From JAATGI01 sp036510675 (GTDB lineage: Bacteria > Pseudomonadota > Alphaproteobacteria > ATCC43930 > CGMCC-115725), in the NCBI GenBank assembly GCA_036510675.1, contig DATCDN010000048.1, forward strand, positions 1 through 38,507: a stretch of DNA of 38,507 bases, in the 5' to 3' direction. Positions 31,824 through 38,507 of the stretch are shown here, piece by piece (the first letter of the stretch is position 1; each line of letters starts with the position of its first letter). Position numbers and translations under genes: made by a program. The notes under the pieces are model-generated. The model saw only the letters and a program-made list of their open reading frames with translations. It made no database searches and was not told the DNA's origin.

Positions 31824-32150
31824 TTATTTGACGCTGGAGAAGGCGGTCGGCCGCAGGAAGGAATTGGCGACATTGGCGACGATCGCGCCGTCGCGCTCGC
31901 TGGCGGCGCGCACCTCGTTCCATTCCGGATCGGCGACGAAGACGTCCCATTTGCGCTCGCGCTCGGCCAGCGATTCCCATTGCAGCAGGTAATAGAGATC
32001 GCCGTTGGCGTCGCCGATGGTCTGGGTCCAGAATCCGGCTTGGCGGATGCCCAGCCGATCCCAGATGCGCAGGGTGTCTTTCTCGAACCGCTTGAGCAGC
32101 GCCGGCAGGCGCCCGGTTACACAATGATAGATGCGAAGCTCGTAAACCAT
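31824..32150 (-). CDS. NIPSNAP family protein
   Basis: This 108-residue ferredoxin-like-fold (dimeric alpha/beta barrel) protein begins MVYELRIYHCVTGRLPALLK. It contains the family's WDRLGIRQAGFWTQTIGD, LYYLLQWESLAERERKWDVF and DPEWNEVRAASE segments. A strong GGAGG lies seven bases before the ATG. NIPSNAP proteins have no settled enzymatic function in bacteria. It is transcribed against thiD and diverges from the following gene. Confidence 0.9.
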   Translation of the reverse strand: MVYELRIYHCVTGRLPALLKRFEKDTLRIWDRLGIRQAGFWTQTIGDANGDLYYLLQWESLAERERKWDVFVADPEWNEVRAASERDGAIVANVANSFLRPTAFSSVK

Positions 32151-32255
32151 TAAATCCTCCCAAGTGCCGCGCCATCATATCATGCGCGCGCGCCGGCCGC
32201 GCGCTTGACCGCCGCGCCGCGCCGGGGCAGTTGAAGCACGGAGGGATGTGAGCCG

Positions 32256-32756
32256 ATGAGGGAGTTTGTGATGGGAAGGGTGCGCGCCGGGATGATCGCG
32301 CCGCTGATCGCCGTGTGGCTGGTGCTGGCGGGGGTCGTGCCGCTCCACGCCGAGACCAGCGCGGTGGATGCGAAAAAAGTGGTCCGCCTGCTCCAGGGCA
32401 CGGGCCTCAAATACACCGCGCATGAGGGCAAGGTCTGGACCGTCGATTTCGCGGGGAAGAAGATCGGCCGCTCGACGGTGGTCGTGACTAACAATGCGCG
32501 GCTGCTGGTGATCTTCGCCGACATCGCCCGAAGCAAGACGCTGGAGAAAGGCGTGCCGCTGATGCAGGCCCTGCTGCATGCCGATCACAGTTTCGACTAT
32601 GTCAAGATCGGCTTCGACGATGACGGCGACCTGTTCGTGCGCATCGACGCGCCGCTGCGCGTGACCGACGCCCGCCAGCTGAAGGACGATATCCGCCAGG
32701 TCATGCGGGTCGCCGACGATCTCTATGGCGCGGTCACGCCGTATATCAAGCGATAG
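32256..32756 (+). CDS. Exported YbjN-like protein of unknown function
   Basis: The 166-residue precursor has a signal peptide (APLIAVWLVLAGVVPLHA, cleavage near residue 32). A small alpha/beta domain follows (VDAKKVVRLLQGTGLKYTAH, DYVKIGFDDDGDLFVRIDAP, LRVTDARQLKDDIRQVMRVA). The helix, then strands with DDDGDLFVR, then the long final helix resemble the YbjN/type III chaperone-like fold; this is a tentative match. GGAGGG ten bases upstream supports ATG 32256. It stands alone between divergent and unrelated neighbours. Confidence 0.65.
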   Translation: MREFVMGRVRAGMIAPLIAVWLVLAGVVPLHAETSAVDAKKVVRLLQGTGLKYTAHEGKVWTVDFAGKKIGRSTVVVTNNARLLVIFADIARSKTLEKGVPLMQALLHADHSFDYVKIGFDDDGDLFVRIDAPLRVTDARQLKDDIRQVMRVADDLYGAVTPYIKR

Positions 32757-32831
32757 GCCAGTTTTCAGTCATCAGTTTTCGGTTTCGGTCGTCAGCCATC
32801 GGCGTCCATCGTCCGCTTCGCCACCTCGCCT

Positions 32832-32849
32832 CTCCGGCGAAAGCCGGAG
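32832..32849. repeat. Intergenic hairpin repeat (CTCCGGC-GAAA-GCCGGAG)
   Basis: A perfect 7-bp stem with a GAAA tetraloop lies in the 275-base gap before rpoZ. It is preceded by repetitive CAGTCATCAGTTTTCGGTTT and TCGTCAGCCATCGG sequence (32765-32802). Both are typical dispersed intergenic repeats of alphaproteobacteria. The hairpin could end transcription from the YbjN-like gene, but no T-run follows. Confidence 0.55.
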
Positions 32850-32966
32850 TCCCTCCCTGCCCTTCGCCGGGACGGGTGGCTTTCTTGGTGTCTTCTATCC
32901 GCTTAGCAATTAATCTTACGGCGCCGCCCGCCGCTTCCTGCCCGCCTTACCGGCATCAGGCGGCTG

Positions 32967-32996
32967 TTGCGGAATGGTGGGGTATTCCCATATATT
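32967..32996 (+). promoter_or_regulatory. Probable sigma-70 promoter of rpoZ-rsh
   Basis: TTGCGG (32967-32972), an 18-base spacer and TATATT (32991-32996) predict a start near 33003. The leader would be about 29 bases and includes GGAG ten bases before the rpoZ ATG. Confidence 0.6.
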
Positions 32997-33031
32997 CCAT
33001 ACCCTTCCCGATTGCCTGGAGTTGCCCCCGA

Positions 33032-33481
33032 ATGGCTCGCGTCACCGTTGAAGATTGCGTTCTCAGGGTTCCCAACCGGTTTGAATTGGTCCTGCTGGCG
33101 TCACAGCGTGCCCGCGACATCACCGCCGGCGCGCCGATCTCGCTCGAACGCGACAATGACAAGAACCCGGTCGTCGCCCTGCGCGAGATCGCGGACGAGA
33201 TGGTTCATCTCGACCTGCTCAAGAATGCCGTCATCACCGGCATGCAAAAGCATGTCGAGATCGACGAGCCGGAAGAGGATGGCGACGTCGAGGTCGGCAG
33301 CCAGCAATGGCCGATCGATCTGGCGCGCGTCTCGGCCGAGGACGATACCGCCGCGGTCGATGAGGAAATGCAGGAAGACATGCTGGAGGTCGCCGAGGAT
33401 GAGGTGACCGGCCTCGACGAGACCGCGTTGCCAGAAATCGACGAGGATGCGGGCGACGCCGTCGTGAAAAACGAGGACTGA
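33032..33481 (+). CDS. rpoZ: RNA polymerase omega subunit RpoZ
   Basis: Omega helps assemble beta-prime and forms part of a ppGpp site on RNA polymerase. The 149-residue protein starts MARVTVEDCVLRVPNRFELV and continues LLASQRARDITAGAPISLER and NPVVALREIADEMVHLD, the conserved core. The C-terminus is a long acidic tail, as in other alphaproteobacteria (E. coli omega has 91 residues). The next gene encodes the (p)ppGpp enzyme, starting two bases after the stop, so target and producer of the alarmone are made from one mRNA. Confidence 0.95.
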   Translation: MARVTVEDCVLRVPNRFELVLLASQRARDITAGAPISLERDNDKNPVVALREIADEMVHLDLLKNAVITGMQKHVEIDEPEEDGDVEVGSQQWPIDLARVSAEDDTAAVDEEMQEDMLEVAEDEVTGLDETALPEIDEDAGDAVVKNED

Positions 33482-33482
33482 C

Positions 33483-35666
33483 TTGGCCGACGGCGCGACG
33501 CTTCCTTCCAGCGGCGGCGCGCGCGCCATGATGCGCCAGTTCGAGCTGGTCGAGCGGGTCAAATCCTATGACCCCTCGATCGACGAAGACGCGCTGAACA
33601 AGGCCTATGTCTATTCGATGAAGGCCCATGGCGCCCAGTTGCGCGCCTCGGGCGATCCCTATTTCTCTCATCCGGTCGAGGTCGCGGGCATCCTCTCGCG
33701 CATGAAGCTCGACAGCGCCTCGATCGTGACTGGCCTCCTGCACGACACCGTCGAGGACACGGTGGCGACGCTCGAGGATATCGAGAAGCATTTCGGCCCC
33801 GAGATCGCGCGGCTGGTCGATGGCGTCACCAAATTGTCGCGCCTCGAATTGCAATCGGACCAGACCAAGCAGGCGGAAAATTTCCGCAAATTGGTACTCG
33901 CCATGTCGGACGATATCCGCGTCCTTCTGGTGAAGCTGGCCGACCGTCTCCACAATATGCGCACGCTGCATTATCTGAAGGACCAGACGACGCGAAAGCG
34001 GATCGCGCGGGAGACCATGGAAATCTATGCGCCGCTGGCCGAGCGCATGGGCATGAACGACATCAAGGACGAGCTGCAGGACCTCGCCTTCGCCGAATTG
34101 CAGCCCGAGGCGCGCGAGGGCATTCGCACGCGGCTGGCCTTCCTCAAGGACAAGGGCGCCAACCTCGTGGAGCGCGTCATTGTCGCGCTGGAAGACACGC
34201 TGGAGAAGGCGGGTATCAAGGCCCAGGTGTCGGGCCGGGAAAAGAATCCCTATTCGATCTGGCGCAAGATGCAGAAAAAGGAGGTCGGGTTCGAACAGCT
34301 GTCCGACATCATGGCGTTCCGTGTCGTCGTCGACAATATCGACGATTGCTATCACGCGCTGGGGGTGATCCACAGCCGCTATTCGGTGGTGCCGGGCCGG
34401 TTCAAGGACTACATCTCCCTGCCGAAGCCGAACCAGTACCAGTCGCTGCATACCGGGGTGATCGGGCCGGAGCAGCAGCGCATCGAGATCCAGATCCGCA
34501 CCAAGGAAATGCACGAGGTGGCGGAGTTGGGCGTCGCCGCGCATTGGATCTACAAGGAGGACGGCACCCGCACCGAGGGCCGGCAATATCGCTGGCTGCG
34601 CGAGCTGCTCGACATTCTCGAACATGCCGCCGATCCGCAGGAATTTCTCGAGCATACCAAGCTCGCGATGTTCACCGATCAGGTGTTCTGCTTCACCCCC
34701 AAGGGCGACCTGATCAACCTGCCGCACGGCGCGACGCCGATCGATTTCGCCTATGCCGTCCATTCCCAGATCGGCGACACCTGCGTCGGCGCCAAGATCA
34801 ACGGCAAGCTGGCGCCGCTGCGCACCCAGCTCGCCAATGGCGACCAGGTCGACATCATCACATCGAAGGCGCAACAGCCGTCGCCGACGTGGGAGCGCAT
34901 GGTGGTCACGGCGAAAGCGCGGGCCCGCATCCGCCGCTTCGTGCGCACCCAGCAGCGCACCCAGTATCTCGATCTGGGCAAGGCGATCCTGCAAAAGGCC
35001 TTCCGCCAGGATGGCCACGACATGACGGAAAAGGCGCTGAACGTGGTGCTCGATCGCTTCAAATGCGACAGCATCGAGGATCTCTTTGTCGCCGCCGGCT
35101 CCGGCAATGTCACCGGGCGCGAGGTGGTGGGCGCGGTGTTTCCGCCGCCGCCCGATACCAAGCCCGCCAAGGTGGTGTCGCTGTCCAAGGCGCGCGGCAA
35201 GAAGACCGGCGAGAACGCGGTGCCGATCCGCGGCCTCATTCCCGGCATGGCGGTGCATTACGCCGGCTGTTGCCATCCGCTGCCCGGCGACCGCATCGTC
35301 GGCATCGTGATGACCGGGCGCGGCGTCACCATTCACACCATCGACTGCGACAAGCTCGCCGAATATGCCGACACGCCGGACCGGTGGCTCGATGTCACCT
35401 GGAACAATTCGGAGGAGACCGACCTCGTTCATGTCGGCCGGCTCAACATCACCATCGGCAACGAGCCGGGCAGTCTCGGCAGCCTCACCACCGTCATCGG
35501 CAAGCATGCCGGCAACATCACCAATCTCAAGATCACCAACCGCAGCCAGGATTTCTTCGAACTGCTGGTCGATGTCGAGGTGCAGGATTTGAAGCATCTG
35601 ACCAATGTCATCGCGGCGCTGCGCGCGACGCCGGTGATCAATTCCGTCGAGCGGGCGAGGCGGTAG
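33483..35666 (+). CDS. rsh: Bifunctional (p)ppGpp synthetase/hydrolase (RelA/SpoT homologue)
   Basis: Rsh makes and degrades the stringent-response alarmone. The 727-residue protein has an HD hydrolase domain (YFSHPVEVAGIL, GLLHDTVEDT, VKLADRLHNMRTL) and the synthetase domain (REKNPYSIWRKMQKK, GRFKDYISLPKPNQYQSLHT, EIQIRTKEMHEVAELGVAAH). The TGS domain (CFTPKGDLINLPHGATPIDF) and a C-terminal ACT domain (VGRLNITIGNEPGSLGSL) follow. Both catalytic halves look intact. TTG 33483 is the first start; ATG 33528/33531 begins closer to the conserved RQFELVERVKSYDP and may be the real one. Confidence 0.95.
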   Translation: MADGATLPSSGGARAMMRQFELVERVKSYDPSIDEDALNKAYVYSMKAHGAQLRASGDPYFSHPVEVAGILSRMKLDSASIVTGLLHDTVEDTVATLEDIEKHFGPEIARLVDGVTKLSRLELQSDQTKQAENFRKLVLAMSDDIRVLLVKLADRLHNMRTLHYLKDQTTRKRIARETMEIYAPLAERMGMNDIKDELQDLAFAELQPEAREGIRTRLAFLKDKGANLVERVIVALEDTLEKAGIKAQVSGREKNPYSIWRKMQKKEVGFEQLSDIMAFRVVVDNIDDCYHALGVIHSRYSVVPGRFKDYISLPKPNQYQSLHTGVIGPEQQRIEIQIRTKEMHEVAELGVAAHWIYKEDGTRTEGRQYRWLRELLDILEHAADPQEFLEHTKLAMFTDQVFCFTPKGDLINLPHGATPIDFAYAVHSQIGDTCVGAKINGKLAPLRTQLANGDQVDIITSKAQQPSPTWERMVVTAKARARIRRFVRTQQRTQYLDLGKAILQKAFRQDGHDMTEKALNVVLDRFKCDSIEDLFVAAGSGNVTGREVVGAVFPPPPDTKPAKVVSLSKARGKKTGENAVPIRGLIPGMAVHYAGCCHPLPGDRIVGIVMTGRGVTIHTIDCDKLAEYADTPDRWLDVTWNNSEETDLVHVGRLNITIGNEPGSLGSLTTVIGKHAGNITNLKITNRSQDFFELLVDVEVQDLKHLTNVIAALRATPVINSVERARR

Positions 35667-35691
35667 AACGTGCTGACGCCCCCCATCGCCT

Positions 35692-35781
35692 TGCGCGGGC
35701 TTGGCCCGCGCATCCACGAGTAAGTCTTTTGCCGAAGGCAAAAAAAGAAAAAACTCGTGGGTGGCCGGGACAAGCCCGGCC
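35692..35781. repeat. Multi-hairpin palindromic intergenic repeat between rsh and pdxJ
   Basis: Three hairpins are arranged symmetrically. TGCGCGGGC-TTG-GCCCGCGCA lies at 35692-35712. CCACGAGT (35714-35721) pairs with ACTCGTGG (35753-35760), enclosing TTTTGCC-GAA-GGCAAAA (35727-35743). GGCCGGG-ACAAG-CCCGGCC lies at 35763-35781. The outer hairpins in inverted orientation resemble the common GGCCGGGCTTGTCCCGGCC repeats of Bradyrhizobium-like genomes. It may stop transcription or stabilise the rsh mRNA 3' end. Confidence 0.75.
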
Positions 35782-35822
35782 AAAGCGGCTTGGCTGGAAC
35801 TCCGCGAACCTTGCCGGAATTC

Positions 35823-35844
35823 TTGGCGTCTTGGCGTCTTGGCG
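35823..35844 (+). repeat. Short tandem repeat (TTGGCGTC) upstream of pdxJ
   Basis: TTGGCGTC occurs twice, followed by a partial TTGGCG, 28 bases before the pdxJ start. It has no recognised function. Confidence 0.6.
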
Positions 35845-35871
35845 GTTCAACATTTTTTCCTTATCAGCAGC

Positions 35872-36657
35872 ATGACCGCTTCCAACCCCCTTCGTCTCGG
35901 CGTCAATATCGACCATGTCGCGACCATCCGGAACGCGCGCGGCGGCCAGCATCCCGACCCGGTGCGCGCGGCGCTGGCGGCGGCGGCGGCCGGAGCGGAC
36001 GGCATTACCGCGCATCTGCGCGAGGACCGGCGGCATATCGCCGACGCGGATATCGCGCGGCTGCGGCGCGACTTGGTGATCCCGCTCAATCTCGAAATGG
36101 CGGCGACCGCCGAAATGCTGGCGATCGCGGTAAAGCATCGGCCGCATGCCGCCTGCATCGTCCCGGAGAAGCGCGCCGAGCGCACCACCGAAGGCGGCCT
36201 CGACGTGCGCGGCGGACAGAATCATTTGGCGCCGTATGTCCGCGGGCTTACCGACGCCGGCATTCGCGTCTCGCTGTTCATCGAGCCGGACCCGGCCCAG
36301 ATCGACGCCGCCCGCGCGATCGGCGCGCCGGTCATCGAGCTGCATACCGGCGCCTATTGCGACGCGCTCGGCGCCGCGCGCGAGACCGAACTGGGCCGCC
36401 TGCGGCAGGCCGCCGCCCAGGCCGAGGCGCTGGGCCTCGAATGCCATGCCGGCCACGGGCTGAGCTTCGATACCGTGGGCGCGGTCGCCGCCATTCCGAC
36501 GATCGCCGAATTCAATATCGGTCACTTCCTGATCGGCGAGGCGATCTTCGGCGGCCTCGACAGCGCGGTCACCCGGATGCGCGCGATCATGCTCCAGGCG
36601 CGTGCCGAAAGCATGCCGGAATCATACCAGAATGATACCGGCGTGATGCGCCCATGA
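35872..36657 (+). CDS. pdxJ: Pyridoxine 5'-phosphate synthase PdxJ
   Basis: PdxJ closes the pyridine ring of vitamin B6 from 1-deoxyxylulose-5-phosphate and 3-amino-2-oxopropyl phosphate. The 261-residue TIM-barrel protein has the N-terminal LRLGVNIDHVATIRNARGG, ADGITAHLREDRRHI, LNLEMAAT, CIVPEKRAERTTEGGLDV, IELHTGAYCDA, CHAGHGLSFDTV and the phosphate-binding EFNIGHFLIGEAIFGGL. ATG 35872 precedes the conserved start; the longer upstream frame crosses the repeat region. Its stop overlaps acpS (ATGA), the standard pdxJ-acpS pairing. Confidence 0.96.
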   Translation: MTASNPLRLGVNIDHVATIRNARGGQHPDPVRAALAAAAAGADGITAHLREDRRHIADADIARLRRDLVIPLNLEMAATAEMLAIAVKHRPHAACIVPEKRAERTTEGGLDVRGGQNHLAPYVRGLTDAGIRVSLFIEPDPAQIDAARAIGAPVIELHTGAYCDALGAARETELGRLRQAAAQAEALGLECHAGHGLSFDTVGAVAAIPTIAEFNIGHFLIGEAIFGGLDSAVTRMRAIMLQARAESMPESYQNDTGVMRP

Positions 36658-37058
36658 TCCTCGGAATAGGCAGCGATCTTATCGACATTGAGCGCATCGC
36701 GCACACCCTGGACCGCTTCGGCGACCGCTTCATCCGGCGTGTCTACACCCCCGTGGAGATCGCCCGCGCGGAGCGCCGCGCCGACCGCGCCGCCACCTAT
36801 GCCAAGCGCTTTGCCGCCAAGGAGGCATGCGCCAAGGCGCTGGGTACCGGCCTGCGCAAGGGCGTGTTCTGGCACGATATGGGCGTCGTCAACCTGCCGG
36901 GCGGGCGCCCCAGCCTCGCTTTGACGGGGGGCGCCAAGGCGCGGCTGGACGCCATGACACCCGCCGGCATGGTGGCGCGCATCGACCTGACCATCACCGA
37001 CGAGCACCCGCTGGCCCAGGCGATGGTGATCATTTCGGCCGAGGCGACGACGCCCTGA
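36654..37058 (+). CDS. acpS: Holo-[acyl-carrier-protein] synthase AcpS
   Basis: AcpS attaches 4'-phosphopantetheine from CoA to acyl carrier protein. The 134-residue protein starts ILGIGSDLIDIERIAHTLDR with the metal-binding Asp. It contains YAKRFAAKEACAKALGTGLR with the catalytic-site Glu, the FWHDMGVVNLPGGRPSLALT segment and the final IDLTITDEHPLAQAMVIISA. It is translationally coupled to pdxJ. A 105-base gap precedes lepB. Confidence 0.96.
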   Translation: MILGIGSDLIDIERIAHTLDRFGDRFIRRVYTPVEIARAERRADRAATYAKRFAAKEACAKALGTGLRKGVFWHDMGVVNLPGGRPSLALTGGAKARLDAMTPAGMVARIDLTITDEHPLAQAMVIISAEATTP

Positions 37059-37163
37059 CAGTGTATTCTTGACTCCGGGACGAAGCGTTGGCTTGATGAC
37101 GCTGGTCTCGCCGTTCTCCAAACACGATCATCATAAAATCAACGCATTAGCGGATATTCTTCA

Positions 37164-37907
37164 ATGAAAAAGAAGGTTGCGGGCAGCGGCGTCGCCGAGA
37201 CCATTAAGACGTTGGTCTATGCCATTATTATTGCGCTATTTGTGCGCAGTTTTTTCTATGAGCCCTTCAACATTCCGTCGGCCTCCATGGTGCCGACCCT
37301 GCTGATCGGCGACTATTTGTTCGTGTCGAAATTCTCCTATGGCTATAGCCGCTATTCGCTGCCATTCGGCCTGCCGCTGTTCCCGGGCCGGATCTTCTTT
37401 CACGATCCCAAGCGCGGCGATGTCACCGTGTTCAAGCTGCCGGCCGACCCCACGATCGACTATATCAAGCGCATCATCGGGTTGCCGGGCGACACCATCC
37501 AGATGAAGCAGGGCCGGCTCTACATCAATGACGTGCTGGTCCCGCGCGAGCCGACCGATTTCTGTCGCGACCCCGACGATCCGCGCGCCGCCGCGTATCA
37601 GCACTATATCGAGACGCTGCCAAATGGCGTGAAGCATTGCGTGCAAGAGCTTGGCGACGATCGCATGTTCGACACCACCGAGGCATTCCATGTGCCGCCC
37701 GGCCACTACTTCATGATGGGCGACAACCGCGACAATTCGGCCGACAGCCGCGATCCGGTCAGCGGGGTCGGCTATGTACCGGCCATAAACCTGATCGGCC
37801 GGGCGCAGTTCCTGTTCTACTCCACCAACGGCTATGCCGATTGGTGGCAGGTGTGGCGCTGGCCCTTCACCGTGCGCTACGACCGTCTGGGCAACGCGCT
37901 TCACTGA
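37164..37907 (+). CDS. lepB: Signal peptidase I LepB
   Basis: LepB removes Sec and Tat signal peptides at the inner membrane. The 247-residue protein has one N-terminal membrane helix (LVYAIIIALFVRSFFY) and catalytic Ser41 in PFNIPSASMVPTL. The general-base Lys is in DYIKRIIGLPGD, and box E is GDNRDNSADSRDPVSGVGYV. Its TGA stop overlaps the rnc ATG by one base, the usual lepB-rnc coupling. Confidence 0.96.
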   Translation: MKKKVAGSGVAETIKTLVYAIIIALFVRSFFYEPFNIPSASMVPTLLIGDYLFVSKFSYGYSRYSLPFGLPLFPGRIFFHDPKRGDVTVFKLPADPTIDYIKRIIGLPGDTIQMKQGRLYINDVLVPREPTDFCRDPDDPRAAAYQHYIETLPNGVKHCVQELGDDRMFDTTEAFHVPPGHYFMMGDNRDNSADSRDPVSGVGYVPAINLIGRAQFLFYSTNGYADWWQVWRWPFTVRYDRLGNALH

Positions 37908-38507
37908 TGGAGCGAGCCGAGACAGAGGCGGCGCTGGCCGCGCTGCTCGATCATCCCTTCGCCAAGCCGGAACTGCTGCGCGAGGCATTGACCCATTCCA
38001 GCGCGCGCAATCGGCGTACCCGCGATCCACACGGGTATGAGCGGCTGGAATTTCTCGGCGATCGCGTCCTCGGCCTGATCGTCGCGGAGCTGCTGTTTCG
38101 CCGCTTCCCCCGGGAGGCCGAGGGCGATCTGACCCGGCGCCACACCGGCCTGGTGCGCCGCGAGGCGCTGACCCAGGTCGCGGAGGCGACCGGGCTGGGC
38201 GGCCATATCCTGCTATCGCCGGGCGAGGCGGCAGCCGGGTCGCGCGCCAACCCTTCGGTGCTGGCCGATGTCTGCGAGGCGGTGATCGCGGCGCTCTATC
38301 TCGATGGCGGGCTGGCGGTGGCGGCTCGCTTCGTTGAACATTGGTGGCAGCCACAATTGGCGGCGCTGGGCGAGGCGCCGCCGCGTGATCCCAAGACCTC
38401 GCTCCAGGAATGGGCGCAGGGGCGCGGCCTGCCGCTGCCGGTCTATCGCACCGTGGCGGTCGAAGGGCCGCCGCACCGTCGCCGCTTCACCATTGCGGTC
38501 GAGGTCG
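37907..38507 (+). CDS. rnc: Ribonuclease III Rnc (3' end beyond window)
   Basis: RNase III cleaves double-stranded RNA, including rRNA precursors. The 200 codons present include the signature YERLEFLGDRVLGLIVAELL and the second acidic cluster DVCEAVIAALYLDGG. The beginning of the double-stranded RNA-binding domain follows (DPKTSLQEWAQGRGLPLPVY, then RRRFTIAVEV), cut by the window end. The conserved GAIYLDGG is AALYLDGG here, a tolerated variation. The start overlaps the lepB stop. Confidence 0.95.
   Translation, partial: MERAETEAALAALLDHPFAKPELLREALTHSSARNRRTRDPHGYERLEFLGDRVLGLIVAELLFRRFPREAEGDLTRRHTGLVRREALTQVAEATGLGGHILLSPGEAAAGSRANPSVLADVCEAVIAALYLDGGLAVAARFVEHWWQPQLAALGEAPPRDPKTSLQEWAQGRGLPLPVYRTVAVEGPPHRRRFTIAVEV

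Noticed and set aside
33234..35783. 849-codon minus-strand open frame opposite rpoZ and rsh
   Set aside because: A mirror of the rsh coding sequence with low-complexity composition and no motifs; third-position GC keeps stops rare on the antisense strand.
1..38507. CRISPR array, insertion sequence transposase or prophage genes
   Set aside because: No regularly spaced direct repeats, no transposase or integrase motifs and no phage structural genes were seen on either strand.

Overview
The window is GC-rich, densely coded chromosomal DNA of an alphaproteobacterium, most likely a Rhodospirillales-type lineage. This rests on gene order (zapA followed by 6S RNA and a YmdB-type phosphoesterase; yebC-ruvCAB-ybgC-tolQRAB-pal-cpoB-tilS-ftsH; folP-glmM-thiD; rpoZ-rsh; pdxJ-acpS-lepB-rnc), on the frequent ATGA/GTGA start-stop overlaps, and on alphaproteobacterial versions of the proteins such as long RpoZ and N-terminally extended FolP. 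No species can be named from the sequence alone.

Layout. Positions 1-3837 (minus strand) hold a type I secretion locus: an ABC exporter broken by a frameshift, its HlyD-type adaptor, and the first 70 codons of a CARDB-like protein that may be the cargo. A tRNA-Gln(CTG) follows at 4131-4204. Positions 4420-6757 hold an ECF sigma factor, its RskA-type anti-sigma factor, a Tat-exported ferritin-like lipoprotein and a small cytochrome c. Next come a Ppx/GppA phosphatase and rlmE. On the minus strand, 8663-11577 holds two overlapping genes with similar PodJ-like N-termini. One carries a ParB-type helix-turn-helix, the other a membrane segment and Sel1 repeats. A MetE-like methyltransferase with a GntR regulator, a DUF4164-type small protein, zapA, ssrS (6S RNA) and a YmdB-type phosphoesterase lead into the conserved block that starts at yebC (16009).

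From 16009 to about 28009 the genes are co-directional and nearly contiguous: Holliday-junction processing (RuvABC), the Tol-Pal envelope-constriction machine with CpoB, tRNA-Ile lysidine synthetase, and FtsH. From 28539 the series resumes with folate synthesis (FolP), cell-wall precursor synthesis (GlmM), thiamine (ThiD), RNA polymerase omega with the (p)ppGpp enzyme, vitamin B6 (PdxJ), AcpS, LepB and the start of RNase III.

The most interesting structure is at 28093-28517, between ftsH and folP, genes that are usually adjacent. A 100-codon GIY-YIG nuclease gene on the opposite strand fills almost exactly the space between two 54-bp inverted repeats. Each repeat folds into a 12-bp hairpin, and the two hairpins differ by compensatory base changes. 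This looks like a compact mobile or repeat-propagating unit inserted in a housekeeping operon. Other notable points are a precise 5-bp tandem duplication that explains the ABC exporter frameshift, the PodJ-like/ParB-HTH plus PodJ-like/Sel1 gene pair, and a multi-hairpin palindromic repeat between rsh and pdxJ.
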